Shown piece after piece: positions 28,064 through 36,205 of a stretch of DNA of 64,000 nt. A model generated the notes under the pieces. The model was not told the DNA's origin and searched no databases. It saw nothing but the letters and a program-made list of their open reading frames with translations. Made by a program: the position numbers and the translations under genes. Position 1 is the first letter of the stretch; every line of letters starts with the position of its first letter. The DNA is from DASQFQ01 sp963722815 (lineage in GTDB: Bacteria; Actinomycetota; Thermoleophilia; Solirubrobacterales; Solirubrobacteraceae): the NCBI GenBank assembly GCA_963722815.1, contig CAVROM010000003.1:558001-622000 (forward strand). Reading direction: 5' to 3'.

Positions 28064-28333
28064 GTGGACGTGCTGCTGGTCGTGGTGGTCTTCGCCGTCG
28101 TCGTGCTCGTCGTGAGCGCGCCGCTGCGGCGCGGGCGCGCGGCCGCCGCCGAGGCGTCGGAGGCGGCGGAGCGCGACGCGCTCGAAGCCGCCAAGGAGGC
28201 CAAGTACGCCGAGATCCGCGACGCCGAGCTCGACTACCGCACCGGCAAGCTCTCCGAGGCGGACTGGCGGGCGCAGGACCGCGCCCTGCGCGCCGAGGCG
28301 ATCGAGCTCCTGCGCCGGCTCGACGCGCTGTAG
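28064..28333 (+). CDS. Small membrane-anchored coiled-coil protein after ccmF
   Basis: An 89-residue protein from GTG 28064, preceded by TAGCCT (28051-28056) at 7 bases. One transmembrane helix (VLLVVVVFAVVVLVVSAPL) is followed by a charged alanine-rich helix (AAEASEAAERDALEAAKEAKYAEIRDAELDYRTGKLSEADWRAQDRAL). The motif DAELDYRTGKLSEADW resembles the short CcmI-like pieces found after ccmF in some actinobacteria. A role in cytochrome c maturation is likely from position only. Confidence 0.7.
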   Translation: MDVLLVVVVFAVVVLVVSAPLRRGRAAAAEASEAAERDALEAAKEAKYAEIRDAELDYRTGKLSEADWRAQDRALRAEAIELLRRLDAL

Positions 28334-28427
28334 CGAACCTTCCAACCGCCGCGCGGCTCGCGCGTTACAGCTCCCCGGGAAAGGGTTGGGCCGGACACAG
28401 ACCTGCGGCTGGGGAGCCGCACGCAAA
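28334..28427. other. Structured leader or small RNA region upstream of secG
   Basis: No coding frame is seen. The stretch tgcggct-gggg-agccgca (28404-28421) forms a hairpin, and gctcccc (28371-28377) could instead pair with ggggagc (28411-28417), so two exclusive structures are possible. A terminator follows at 28428. It does not match a riboswitch or RNA family that I recognise. Confidence 0.35.
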
Positions 28428-28463
28428 ACGGGAGGGGCGGCAACGGGTTGCCGCCCCTCCCGT
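28428..28463 (+). terminator. Strong hairpin upstream of secG
   Basis: Perfect 16-base arms (28428-28443 and 28448-28463; acgggaggggcggcaa and its complement) around the loop cggg. No T-run follows. secG's own -10 box is 11 bases downstream. Confidence 0.75.
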
Positions 28464-28488
28464 GTTCCACGGCTATCCTGAGGCGCGC

Positions 28489-28710
28489 ATGCACTCCGTC
28501 CTCGCCGTCCTCCAGGTCTTCATCTCGGTCGGCCTGATCTTCCTGATCCTCCTCCACTCGGGGAAGGACGCGGGGATGTCCGGTGCCTTCGGCGTCGGCA
28601 CCGCGGGCGGCAGCACGGGCGGTTCGCTGATGGAGCGCAACCTCGATCGCTGGACGATCCTGTTCGCGATCCTGTTCGTGGCGAACACGATCGCGCTACT
28701 GAAGATCTAG
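28489..28710 (+). CDS. secG: Preprotein translocase subunit SecG
   Basis: A 73-residue protein with two transmembrane helices (VLAVLQVFISVGLIFLILL and WTILFAILFVANTIALL) joined by the glycine-rich HSGKDAGMSGAFG loop and ERNLDRWT, standard for SecG of the SecYEG channel. ATG 28489 lies 9 bases after TATCCT (28474-28479). In many actinobacteria secG follows tpiA; here it stands alone. It overlaps the next convergent gene by 4 bases. Confidence 0.95.
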   Translation: MHSVLAVLQVFISVGLIFLILLHSGKDAGMSGAFGVGTAGGSTGGSLMERNLDRWTILFAILFVANTIALLKI

Positions 28711-29123
28711 CCGCCCCTCCGGTCGAGCGCGACCACCGGGATCGTGCGCCCGGTCATCGACTGATACGTGCCCGCTGTCGGGCTGTCACCGACGATGGCG
28801 GCGAACACGCGGTCGCGGTCCGCGCCCGCCAACACGGTCGCGGTCGCCTCGAACCGCTCCGTCCCAACCTCCACGGTCACGGCCGGGTGGGCGCGCAGGT
28901 TGAGGTACCAGGCCGGGTGGCCCGGGGCGCCGCCCGCCGAGGCGATGACGTAGAGGCGGTCGGCCTCCCTGCGGTAGGCGAGCGGGGTGGTGCGGGGCCG
29001 GCCGGTCCTGGCGCCGGTCGTCCCGAGCAGCAGCAGCGGCGTGTCGGCGAGCGAGCCGCCGACCTGCCCGCCGCGCGCGCGGAACTCGCCGATGACCGCC
29101 GCGTCGAAGTCAGCGGGACGCAT
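28707..29123 (-). CDS. Deazaflavin-dependent nitroreductase family protein
   Basis: About 138 residues of the Ddn/F420-binding split-barrel family: FRARGGQVGGSLADTPLLLLGTTGARTGRPRTTPL, then VIASAGGAPGHPAWYLNLRAHPAVTVEVG. These match the F420-phosphate-binding strand and the HPxWYxNL region. It probably uses F420 to reduce an unknown compound. ATG 29123 is preferred; the upstream in-frame codon at 29138 is TTG. It overlaps the dihydrofolate-reductase-like gene by 14 bases. Confidence 0.88.
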   Translation of the reverse strand: MRPADFDAAVIGEFRARGGQVGGSLADTPLLLLGTTGARTGRPRTTPLAYRREADRLYVIASAGGAPGHPAWYLNLRAHPAVTVEVGTERFEATATVLAGADRDRVFAAIVGDSPTAGTYQSMTGRTIPVVALDRRGG

Positions 29124-29691
29124 CGGGCCGGTAGGCAAGGCGGACGCGGCCGCCCGCCGTCGGTGCCGCGTCGACGAGCCCGAGCGACTGGCGGCGTGCG
29201 AAGAGCGCCCTCCCGTCTCCCAGCGCCACCGGGTGCACGATCAGGCGGAGCTCGTCGAGCAGGCCGGCGTCGATCAGGCTCGTCACCAATCCGGGGCCGC
29301 CGACCACGTAGGCGGGCCTCCCCGGCTGCTTGGTGAACGCGGTGAGCTCGCCGAGGTCGCGGATGATCCGGGCGGTCGGCCAGCTCGGTTCGGCAAGCGT
29401 CCGGGAGAGCACGAGATGCGGTGTCTCGGCAGCGCGCCGCGCGTAGGCGATCTCGCGGGGATACGGGTCCCGGCCGAGCAGCTCGGCGGCGGCGGCGGGG
29501 TCGTCGAGGATCGCGGTCCAGAACGACTCGTATTGGGGGAACATGCCGCCGCCGAGGACGAACGCGTCGACCGGGGGGAGGAGCTCAAGGCCGTCGGCCC
29601 ACGAGTCGACCCACTCGGACATGCCGTCGGGGTCCTGGATGAAGCCGTCGAGCGTCACCTGCATCGCGGCGATGAGCGGTCTTGGTGTCAT
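29110..29691 (-). CDS. Dihydrofolate reductase/RibD C-terminal domain family protein
   Basis: A 193-residue protein starting MTPRPLIAAMQVTLDGFIQDPDG, typical of the RibD_C/DHFR-like family, with LVLSRTLAEPSWPTARIIRD and AYVVGGPGLVTSLIDAGLLDELRLIVHPVALGDG. Such proteins bind NADPH; the true substrate is unknown. The start codon at 29691 overlaps a palindromic operator, so it is likely repressed together with the divergent SRPBCC-ArsR operon. Confidence 0.88.
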   Translation of the reverse strand: MTPRPLIAAMQVTLDGFIQDPDGMSEWVDSWADGLELLPPVDAFVLGGGMFPQYESFWTAILDDPAAAAELLGRDPYPREIAYARRAAETPHLVLSRTLAEPSWPTARIIRDLGELTAFTKQPGRPAYVVGGPGLVTSLIDAGLLDELRLIVHPVALGDGRALFARRQSLGLVDAAPTAGGRVRLAYRPDASR

Positions 29692-29738
29692 GCAACCGAT
29701 GGTTGCATTTCCGTGGACGAAATGCAACCGATGGTTGC
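29690..29738. promoter_or_regulatory. Two palindromic operators between divergent genes
   Basis: gcaaccgatggttgc occurs exactly at 29692-29706 and 29724-29738, 32 bases centre to centre, about three helix turns. The first copy covers the start codon of the minus-strand gene; the second lies just before the plus-strand start (29754). Each is a 6-3-6 dyad. The likely binder is the ArsR regulator at 30173. Confidence 0.8.
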
Positions 29739-29753
29739 GGTACCGTCGGGCCT

Positions 29754-30176
29754 ATGGTTCCCGACTCGATCACGAGGGAGATCGTCATCGATGCGCCGCC
29801 CGAGCGGGTGTGGGCGATCGTGACCGAGGCCCGGCATCTGGCCGGCTGGTTCAGCGACGAGGCCGAGATCGACCTGCGCCCGGGCGGCGCGATGCTGCTG
29901 ACTTGGCACGGGCACGGCAGCTACCGGGGGCGGGTCGAGACCGTCGAGGCGCCGCACACCTTCGCGTTCCGCTGGCTGCGCCGTGAGGACGCTGACGGCT
30001 CGACGCTGGTGGTCATGACCCTCAGCCCGGAGGGAGAGTCGACCCGGCTCCGCGTCGTCGAGAGCGGCTTCGCCGGCCTCGCGTGGCCGGAGGACGAGCG
30101 CGCCCGCCACGCCGACGAGAACCGCGTCGGCTGGGGCGTCGAGCTCGACGAGCTGCGCGCCTACGCCGCCAGATGA
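29754..30176 (+). CDS. SRPBCC (AHSA1-like) domain protein
   Basis: A 140-residue START/AHSA1-like protein: ITREIVIDAPPERVWAIVTEARHLAGWFSDEAEIDLRPGG, then GRVETVEAPHTFAFRW and LRVVESGFAGL. These proteins form a hydrophobic cavity; the ligand is unknown. It is followed by an ArsR gene in an ATGA overlap, a common two-gene module. The palindromic operator lies immediately upstream. Confidence 0.9.
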   Translation: MVPDSITREIVIDAPPERVWAIVTEARHLAGWFSDEAEIDLRPGGAMLLTWHGHGSYRGRVETVEAPHTFAFRWLRREDADGSTLVVMTLSPEGESTRLRVVESGFAGLAWPEDERARHADENRVGWGVELDELRAYAAR

Positions 30177-30490
30177 GCCAGGAGGACGAGGATCGCCTGT
30201 GGGCGGCGCTCGGCGATCCCATGCGCCTGCGGGTGATCGACCTGCTCCTGGAGCGCGGCGACGCCACGGCGAGCGGGCTTGCCGCGGCACTCCCGATCAC
30301 CCGTCAGGGTGTCGCGAAGCACCTCGCCGTGCTCGAACGCTCGGGGCTGGTCGCGTCGCGGCGGGCTGGGCGCGAGGTCCGCTTCGCGGTCAGCGAGGAT
30401 CGCCTCGATGAGGCGAGGCAGCGGATGGCCAGGGTCGCCGCCGGGTGGGACGAGCGCCTGATCGCGATCAAGCGGCTCGCCGAGGGCTAG
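30173..30490 (+). CDS. ArsR family transcriptional regulator
   Basis: A 105-residue winged-helix repressor: LWAALGDPMRLRVIDLLLERGDATASGLAAALPITRQGVAKHLAVLERSGLV then RRAGREVRFAV. No metal-binding Cys motif is present, so it belongs to the non-metal group that pairs with SRPBCC proteins. It probably binds the two dyads at 29692-29738 and controls its own operon and the divergent reductase-like genes. Confidence 0.92.
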   Translation: MSQEDEDRLWAALGDPMRLRVIDLLLERGDATASGLAAALPITRQGVAKHLAVLERSGLVASRRAGREVRFAVSEDRLDEARQRMARVAAGWDERLIAIKRLAEG

Positions 30491-31872
30491 CCCTCCAGCA
30501 CCGCGCCGTCGTCGACGACGAGCTGCTCGTCGCCGTCGTTGCTGACCGACGCCTCGCCGCGCACGACGACGTCGCGGCCGAACTTCACGTCGCCCTCGAC
30601 CGCCAGCTTCTTCGCGCCCACCAGCGACGGCGGCCCGGCCGGGAAGCGCGCGTCGAAGTCGCGCAGCAGCTTGAAGTGGTCGGAGTCGAGCTCGACCAGC
30701 GGCAGGCCGTCGGGCAGGTCGGGTGACGGCTCGACGCGGAAGTCGTCGGTGAGCACGTAGGCGTCGGAGCGCAGCACGAGCAGGTCGCTCGTGGTCTTGA
30801 CCGGCGCGAACCGCCGCCGCGGCACGACCAGCGTGCGCGCACCCGCGAAGACGCCCACCGCCGCGCCCATGGCGGTCTCGAGCTGGAAGACCTCGGGCGT
30901 CGACTTGTCGCTCGGGTCGACGGTCTTCTTGTTGACGATCATCGGCAGCCCGAGCACGCCGTCGTTGTCGTCGAGCACCTTGGCCAGCGCGCGCAGGTTG
31001 ACCCACAGATTGTTGGTGTTGAAGTACTTCCAGGTGTCGATGTCGCCGAACTTCTCGAGGTCCTCCTCGGGTGTCTGCGCGGTCTCGCGCAGCACGAGCA
31101 GGCCGGTCTCCTTGAGCACCGCCGGGTGGCCGCCCTTGCGATCGGCGGGCGTCTTCTCGCACACCTCCATCACGAACGGGAGCCCTTCGGCCGCGAACCA
31201 GCTCAGGACCCGTGGGTCGAGCACCGCGCCGAGGTTGTCGGAGTTCGAGAGGAACGCGTACTCGTAGCCGCGCTTCACCAGCTCGTCGAGCGTGCCGGAC
31301 GTCTGCAGCGCGGTGTAGACGTCGCCGTGCCCCGGCGGGCACCACTCGAGCTGCGGGTCGTCGGGCCACTCGACCGGGAAGCGATCCTCGACCGTGATCT
31401 TCGGCTCCTTGTTCTGCACGAAGTCGGCCGGCACGTCGGACTCCAACTCCGGGTGCTGCTCGAGCGCCTCCAGCGTGTCGTCGCGCGTGGCGAACGAGTT
31501 CATGAGCACGAGCGGGAGCCGCGCGCCGTGCTCCTTGCGCAGCTCGAGCACCTGCCCGGCGATGATGTCGAGGAAGGTCTTGCCCTGCTTGACCTCGAGC
31601 AGCGACTTCGCCTGCTCCATGCCCATGCTCGTCCCGAGGCCGCCGTTGAGCTTGATCACCACGGTCTTGTCGAGCGCCTCGGCGTCGGCCTCGTCGGGCA
31701 GGTCGTCGTAGGCGGGGACGTCGGAGAGCTGGTCGAGGTCGGCGTCGGGGAGCATCCCCGTCTCGCCCGACTCGAGCTGCTCGTAGTAGTGGGCGAAGGT
31801 GGCGATCGCGGCGTCGGGCACGCCCGCGTCGCGCATCTTCTCCTCGCAGGCCTTCAGTCCCTCGTTCACCAT
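30487..31872 (-). CDS. UTP-glucose-1-phosphate uridylyltransferase, eukaryotic (UGP2) type
   Basis: A 461-residue enzyme of the UDPGP family rather than the short bacterial GalU type. Signature KLNGGLGTSMGM (nucleotide loop), PLVLMNSFATRDDT, WCPPGHGDVYTALQ, FLSNSDNLGAVLD, and NTNNLWVNL are in order, ending in a left-handed beta-helix-like tail (GDVKFGRDVVVRGEASV). It makes UDP-glucose for glycans and could feed the surface-polymer locus. ATG 31872 overlaps the previous gene by 7 bases. Confidence 0.93.
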   Translation of the reverse strand: MVNEGLKACEEKMRDAGVPDAAIATFAHYYEQLESGETGMLPDADLDQLSDVPAYDDLPDEADAEALDKTVVIKLNGGLGTSMGMEQAKSLLEVKQGKTFLDIIAGQVLELRKEHGARLPLVLMNSFATRDDTLEALEQHPELESDVPADFVQNKEPKITVEDRFPVEWPDDPQLEWCPPGHGDVYTALQTSGTLDELVKRGYEYAFLSNSDNLGAVLDPRVLSWFAAEGLPFVMEVCEKTPADRKGGHPAVLKETGLLVLRETAQTPEEDLEKFGDIDTWKYFNTNNLWVNLRALAKVLDDNDGVLGLPMIVNKKTVDPSDKSTPEVFQLETAMGAAVGVFAGARTLVVPRRRFAPVKTTSDLLVLRSDAYVLTDDFRVEPSPDLPDGLPLVELDSDHFKLLRDFDARFPAGPPSLVGAKKLAVEGDVKFGRDVVVRGEASVSNDGDEQLVVDDGAVLEG

Positions 31873-32852
31873 GCCCCCTCGTAGAGTGCCAGCAGCTCGG
31901 CCCGGTCGGCGCGCGGGGGCGTGAGGTCGAGCTCGGGCCGCTCGGACGCCGCCGCGGCGCACTCCGCCAGGGCTTCCCGTTGCACGCCGATGTCACGCAG
32001 CCGCGTCGCGCCGGTCAGCCGGCACATCCGCGCCGCGACGTCCGCCGGGTCGTCCTCGAGCGCGATCCCGAGCGCCTCGATCCGCTGCGGGAAGCGCCAC
32101 GCCAGCGCGCCGATCGTGTGGCAGAGCAGGACCGCGTTGGCCTGGCCGTGCGATGCGCCCGCGAGCCGCACTAGCGTCTGGGAGAGCACGTGGTGCAGGC
32201 CGTAGCCGGTCGAGTCGATGACGTAGCCAGCGAGCAGCGCGCCGAGCGCGAGCGCCTCGCGGTCGGGCTGCTCGCCCAGCGAGCGCGCGAGCAGCCGCGC
32301 GCCGTCGTGGGCGGCGAGCGTCGCCACCGGGTTGGCGAACGGCGTGCACGGCCCCTCGACCGCGTGGCCGAGCGCGTTGAGCGCGCTCGCGGCCAGGTCG
32401 GCGACCGGCTGCGAGGCGGAGAGGTCGGGGTCGTTGACCACCACCCGCGCGCGCACGGTCGGCGCGCGCTGGTCGGAGCCCGCGGCGCGGCGGTGGATGC
32501 GGGTCATCTCCGCCCCCGACAGCGTGGTCGGGACCGCCATCGCGACCTGCGTGCCGCCGCTGGCCGCCGCCAGCGCCTTGGCCGTGTCGACCACGCGGCC
32601 GCCGCCGAGCGCCACGACCCGCTCGCGCGCGACCGCGCCGAGCAGCTCGCCGGCCAGCTCGTCGACGTAACCGTCGCCGAGCATGTGCACGCCCGCCGCG
32701 CCCTCGACCACCCCCGGCGCCATCGCCGCCGCGCGCTCGGTGGTGAGCAGCGCGTAGCCCTCGCCGCCGAGCGTCTCGACCGCGCCGGCGATCGTCCCGC
32801 GCCCGAAGCGGATCGTCCGCTCTCCGTCCCGCCAGGTGAAGCCGTGCGTCAC
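31866..32852 (-). CDS. Iron-containing alcohol dehydrogenase, maleylacetate reductase-like
   Basis: A 328-residue group III alcohol dehydrogenase from GTG 32852. The nucleotide-binding GGGRVVDTAKALAAASG and TTLSGAEMT are present. Metal-site residues are seen in LNALGHAVEG (Asn where most family members have Asp), GLHHVLSQTL and SHGQANAVLL. The Asn is usual in maleylacetate reductases. Maleylacetate reduction ends many aromatic catabolic routes, but no partner enzymes are beside it. The gene is between the ATPase gene (GTGA overlap) and the pyrophosphorylase gene. Confidence 0.83.
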   Translation of the reverse strand: MTHGFTWRDGERTIRFGRGTIAGAVETLGGEGYALLTTERAAAMAPGVVEGAAGVHMLGDGYVDELAGELLGAVARERVVALGGGRVVDTAKALAAASGGTQVAMAVPTTLSGAEMTRIHRRAAGSDQRAPTVRARVVVNDPDLSASQPVADLAASALNALGHAVEGPCTPFANPVATLAAHDGARLLARSLGEQPDREALALGALLAGYVIDSTGYGLHHVLSQTLVRLAGASHGQANAVLLCHTIGALAWRFPQRIEALGIALEDDPADVAARMCRLTGATRLRDIGVQREALAECAAAASERPELDLTPPRADRAELLALYEGAW

Positions 32853-33994
32853 GGCACCCTCATATCACGCAGCAGCCAGGCGGCGAGGAACGGCTCGACG
32901 ATCCGCACGAGCCCGCGCTCGCGCGCGACGAGCTCCTGCCGCTCCAGCGTCTCGACCGCGCGTTGCACCGTCGAGGGCCCCGGCAGGTTGTGGCGGTTGC
33001 GGTAGTCGGCCGACAACGGCCGCCCCGGCTCGCGCGCGAGCTCGGTCAGCAGCACCCGCTGCACGCTCGAGGCGCGCTCCCACAGCAGCGAGAAGTGCGC
33101 GTGCTCGGAGCTCAGCACGCGCGCCAGGGCGGCGTCGACGTCGGCCGCCTCCGCGCGCTCCTCCGCTCCGACCTCCTGCCAGGCGAAGTAGCAGAGCTCC
33201 TGCGTCGCGTAGGGGTGGCCGGCGGTGATCGCGAGGATGGCCTCGACCGCCTCGGCGGAGATGAAGCGCCCGCTGCGCTCGAATTGGCGCTCGATGAACG
33301 GGGCGAACTCCGCCACCTCGATCACCCCGAGCTCCATCTGCTTGGCGCTGCGCCAGAACGGCTCGTTCTCGTCGCTGAACAGCCGCCGCAGCATGTGGCG
33401 CTTGGAGCCGAGGTAGACGTGCGCGACCTCCGGCTGCTGCTGGAAGACCGCGCGCATCAGGCGCGGCAGCCGCGGGTCGATGTCGATCACCTCCTGGAAC
33501 TCGTCGAGCACGAGCGCGACCTGGCGCTTGCGCTCGGCGCCCAGCTCGCCCGGCAGCTCGAGCAGCCGCTCGAGCGTGGCGTCGATGTCCTCCGGGCGCT
33601 CGGTGACCGAGAACGAGAACGACGGCGCGCCGGTATTGGCGTCGACGGTGATGGTGGGGCTGACCTTCAGGTCGCCGAAGATCCGCAGCCGCTCGCGGGC
33701 GCGCAGCAGCGGCGAGGCGATGTCGTCGTGGATCGCGCGCGCGAGCTTCTCGGCCAGCTTGGCCGGCGTCGGCGTCGTCATCAGGTCGACGCTGGCGACC
33801 AGCACCTTCTCGCGCAGCAGCTCCTGCGCCGCGCGCCAGACGAGCGAGGACTTGCCGTAGCGGCGCGGGGCGAAGACCACCACGTCCTGCCCGTTGCGGA
33901 CGTCGGCGCGCAGCTCGGCGATCTCGGCCTCACGGTCGGTGAACGCCTCGTCCAGGGCGAGCGCGCCGAACTGGAACGGATTGACGTCTGTCAC
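32849..33994 (-). CDS. AAA/STAND-like ATPase of the archaeal-ATPase type
   Basis: From GTG 33994 the protein has 381 residues. The Walker A-like motif is FAPRRYGKSSLVWRA, Walker B ALVLDEFQEVIDI; sensor-like YLGSKRHMLRRLF and ITAGHPYATQELCYFAW follow. The C-terminus is a winged helix (LLWERASSVQRVLLTELA, LPGPSTVQRAVETLERQELV). Such ATPases are often regulatory or defence-associated; no target is known. Starts further upstream would run through a pair of GCGTAACGC repeats, which look regulatory. Confidence 0.75.
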   Translation of the reverse strand: MTDVNPFQFGALALDEAFTDREAEIAELRADVRNGQDVVVFAPRRYGKSSLVWRAAQELLREKVLVASVDLMTTPTPAKLAEKLARAIHDDIASPLLRARERLRIFGDLKVSPTITVDANTGAPSFSFSVTERPEDIDATLERLLELPGELGAERKRQVALVLDEFQEVIDIDPRLPRLMRAVFQQQPEVAHVYLGSKRHMLRRLFSDENEPFWRSAKQMELGVIEVAEFAPFIERQFERSGRFISAEAVEAILAITAGHPYATQELCYFAWQEVGAEERAEAADVDAALARVLSSEHAHFSLLWERASSVQRVLLTELAREPGRPLSADYRNRHNLPGPSTVQRAVETLERQELVARERGLVRIVEPFLAAWLLRDMRVP

Positions 33995-34002
33995 GCAGGT
34001 AA

Positions 34003-34026
34003 GCGTAACGCAAATCTGCGTAACGC
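34003..34026. promoter_or_regulatory. Two GCGTAACGC repeats in a divergent promoter region
   Basis: gcgtaacgc occurs at 34003-34011 and 34018-34026; each is a palindrome with a central A (GCGT-A-ACGC), 15 bases apart centre to centre. They lie 9 bases upstream of the ATPase start and 54 bases before the PAS-GGDEF start. The binder is unknown. Confidence 0.55.
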
Positions 34027-34079
34027 GCTCGTGCGTCCGCGTGTTCAAGCAAAGCCGCGGTCGCGCCGACGTATGTGGC

Positions 34080-35012
34080 ATGAGTTACATGGATCCGGGC
34101 TACCTGCTCGAGACGTTCCTCGAGAACACGCCCGACCATGTGTACTTCAAGGACATGGACGGCCGGTTCACGCTGATCAGCGGGGCCCTGGTGCGCTGGT
34201 TCGGTCTCCACGACGTGCAGGACGCCCTCGGGCGCACCGATGACGACTTCTTCGCCGCCTCGCACGCGGAGCCCGCGCGGGCAGCCGAGCTCGAGGTCAT
34301 GCGCACGGGCGAGCCGGTCGTCGGGCTCGAAGAGCGCGAGGTCAGCGCCGACGGACGCGTGACCTGGGTCTCGACCACCAAGGTGCCGCTCCGCACACGC
34401 GAAGGCCGGGTGATCGGGATCTTCGGCATCTCACGCGACATCACCGAGCGCAAGCTGGCCGAGCAGCACACCCAGCAGCAAGCGGCCGAGCTCGAGCGCC
34501 TCGCCGCCCGGCTCGAGCAGCTGACGCTGCACGACGAGCTCACCGGCCTCTACAACCGCCGCGGCCTCGAGCTCCTCGGCGGCAGCGCCCTGGAGCGGGC
34601 CAAGCGCGACGGCTCGGCGGTCTGTGTGCTGTTCATGGATCTTGACGGGCTGAAGGCGATCAACGACGGCTTCGGCCACGCGGCGGGCGACCGCGCGCTC
34701 ATCGCGGCGGCGAGCGGCCTCTCCGATGTGCTGCGCCGCACCGACGTCATCGCGCGGATCGGCGGCGACGAGTTCGCCGCCGTGCTGGTCGGGACGTCGG
34801 CCGTCGAGGCCGGCAACCTGTGCGAGCGCGTGCGCCGCGGCACGCGGGCGCTCCCGCCCGGAGAGCACTCAGTGTCGGTCAGCATCGGCCTCGCGGCGGT
34901 GGACCCCTGCGCGGCCGAGACGCTGGACGACCTCATCGCGGCCGCCGACGACGCCATGTACGAGCGGCGCCGCCGACGCCGGCGATCCTCCGCCACGCGC
35001 AGCGCCGGCTGA
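34080..35012 (+). CDS. PAS-GGDEF diguanylate cyclase
   Basis: A 310-residue soluble protein. An N-terminal PAS domain (about 8-130: FLENTPDHVYFKDMDGRFTLIS, GIFGISRDITERKLAEQ) is joined by a coiled coil to a GGDEF domain (LTLHDELTGLYNRRGLELL, LFMDLDGLKAINDGFGHAAGD, RIGGDEFAAVL). The active site GGDEF and the product-inhibition RxxD (RRTD, five residues before) are intact, so it should make c-di-GMP in response to a PAS signal. The C-terminus is arginine-rich (ERRRRRRR). Confidence 0.93.
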   Translation: MSYMDPGYLLETFLENTPDHVYFKDMDGRFTLISGALVRWFGLHDVQDALGRTDDDFFAASHAEPARAAELEVMRTGEPVVGLEEREVSADGRVTWVSTTKVPLRTREGRVIGIFGISRDITERKLAEQHTQQQAAELERLAARLEQLTLHDELTGLYNRRGLELLGGSALERAKRDGSAVCVLFMDLDGLKAINDGFGHAAGDRALIAAASGLSDVLRRTDVIARIGGDEFAAVLVGTSAVEAGNLCERVRRGTRALPPGEHSVSVSIGLAAVDPCAAETLDDLIAAADDAMYERRRRRRRSSATRSAG

Positions 35013-35024
35013 CCGCTCAGAGGT

Positions 35025-36205
35025 TCAGGGGATGGTCGTGGCCGTGCGGTCCGCGTCCTCCTCGTACCAGGAGAGCGCGTAGCTGGGGTCGTCGAGGTCG
35101 CGCGAGAGCGCCGACAGCTTCAGCGGGCGGAACGTGTCGCACATGACCGCCAGCTCCTCGGTGCGGGTGACGCCGAGCGACTTCTCCACCAGCCCCGGCT
35201 GCGGGCCGTGCGGCAGCCCCGACGGGTGCAGCGTGATCGCCCCGATGTCGACGCCCTTGCGCGAGCCGAACTGCCCGTCGACGTAATAGATCATCTCCTC
35301 CGACTGCACGTTGGAGTGGTGGTACGGGAGCGCGATCGCGTTCTCGTCCCAGTCGAGCATGCGCGGGCAGAACGAGCAGATGACGAAGTTCGGGCCCTGG
35401 AACGTCTGGTGCGCCGGCGGCGGCTGGTGCAGGCGGCCGGCCTTCGGCTCGAAGTCGTCGATGTTGAACGTGTACGGGTAGACGTAGCCGTCCCAGCCCA
35501 CGACGTCGAACGGGTGGTAGTCGAGGACGTAGTCCTGGTAGCCGCCGCGGACGCGCACCTTGAGGTCGTACTCGCCGCGCTCGCGGTGGGTCTCGAGCGT
35601 GGCCGGCGGGTGGAAGTCGCGGTGCGAGAACGGCGCGTGCTCGAGCAGTTGGCCGTAGCGGTTGCGGTAGCGGTTCGGCGTCTCGATCTCGCCCGGCGTA
35701 TAGAAGGTCAGCCAGCGCTGCGGGCCGTCGAAGCGGAAGCGATAGGTCGTGCCGCGCGGGATCACGACGTAATCGTGCTTGCGGAACGGCAGCGAGCCGA
35801 AGATCGTCTCCAGCACCCCGCCGCCCTCGTGCACGAAGACGACCTCGTCGCCCTCGCCGTCGCGGTAGAAGTAGTCCGCCTCGGCCTCCGGGATGCAGAT
35901 CGCGATCTCGACGTCGTCGTTGTACTGGAGCACGCTGGCGACCCATGGACCGGGTCACCGAGCGGCTCGAGGTCGAGCGTGTTGGTGAGCCGGTGGACGT
36001 GCGTGTCCGGCACCCACTCCTCGCGCACGATCGGCTCGAACTCACCGATCTCCTTGACCCGGCACGGGCTCCACAGGTGGTAGAGGATCGACTCGTTGCC
36101 CGAGAAGCCCTCGAAGCCCAGCACCTCCTCGACGAGCAGGGCGCCGTTCTCGCGGAACTGGACGTGCCGCTTGGCCGGGATGTCGCCCAGGCTGGCGTAG
36201 CGCAT
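35025..36205 (-). pseudogene. hmgA: Homogentisate 1,2-dioxygenase, two single-base insertions as sequenced
   Basis: Opens the ring of homogentisate in tyrosine catabolism. The N-terminal part (MRYASLGDIPAKRHVQFREN to THVHRLTNTLDL) starts at ATG 36205; the rest (LQYNDDVEIAICIPE, VFVHEGGGVLETIFG, FVICSFCPRMLDWDENAIALPYHHSN, LHPSGLPHGPQP) is in another frame. Removing one of the G pair at 35937-35938 and one at 35947-35948 restores GDPVMGRSVLQYNDDVE and a 392-residue protein. Iron ligands in HPSGLPHG and YHHSN are present. The start follows the hppD stop directly (taaatg). It may be intact in the organism. Confidence 0.85.

Noticed and set aside
28404..28421. SRP RNA or tmRNA candidate upstream of secG
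   Set aside because: The conserved SRP tetraloop/asymmetric-loop sequence (GGAAG...GCAGC type) and tmRNA tag or tRNA-like ends are not present.
33995..34081. Longer start of the ATPase at 34081
   Set aside because: The extra residues are translated from the GCGTAACGC repeats and show a repetitive peptide; GTG 33994 is followed by the conserved NPFQFGALALDEAF segment.
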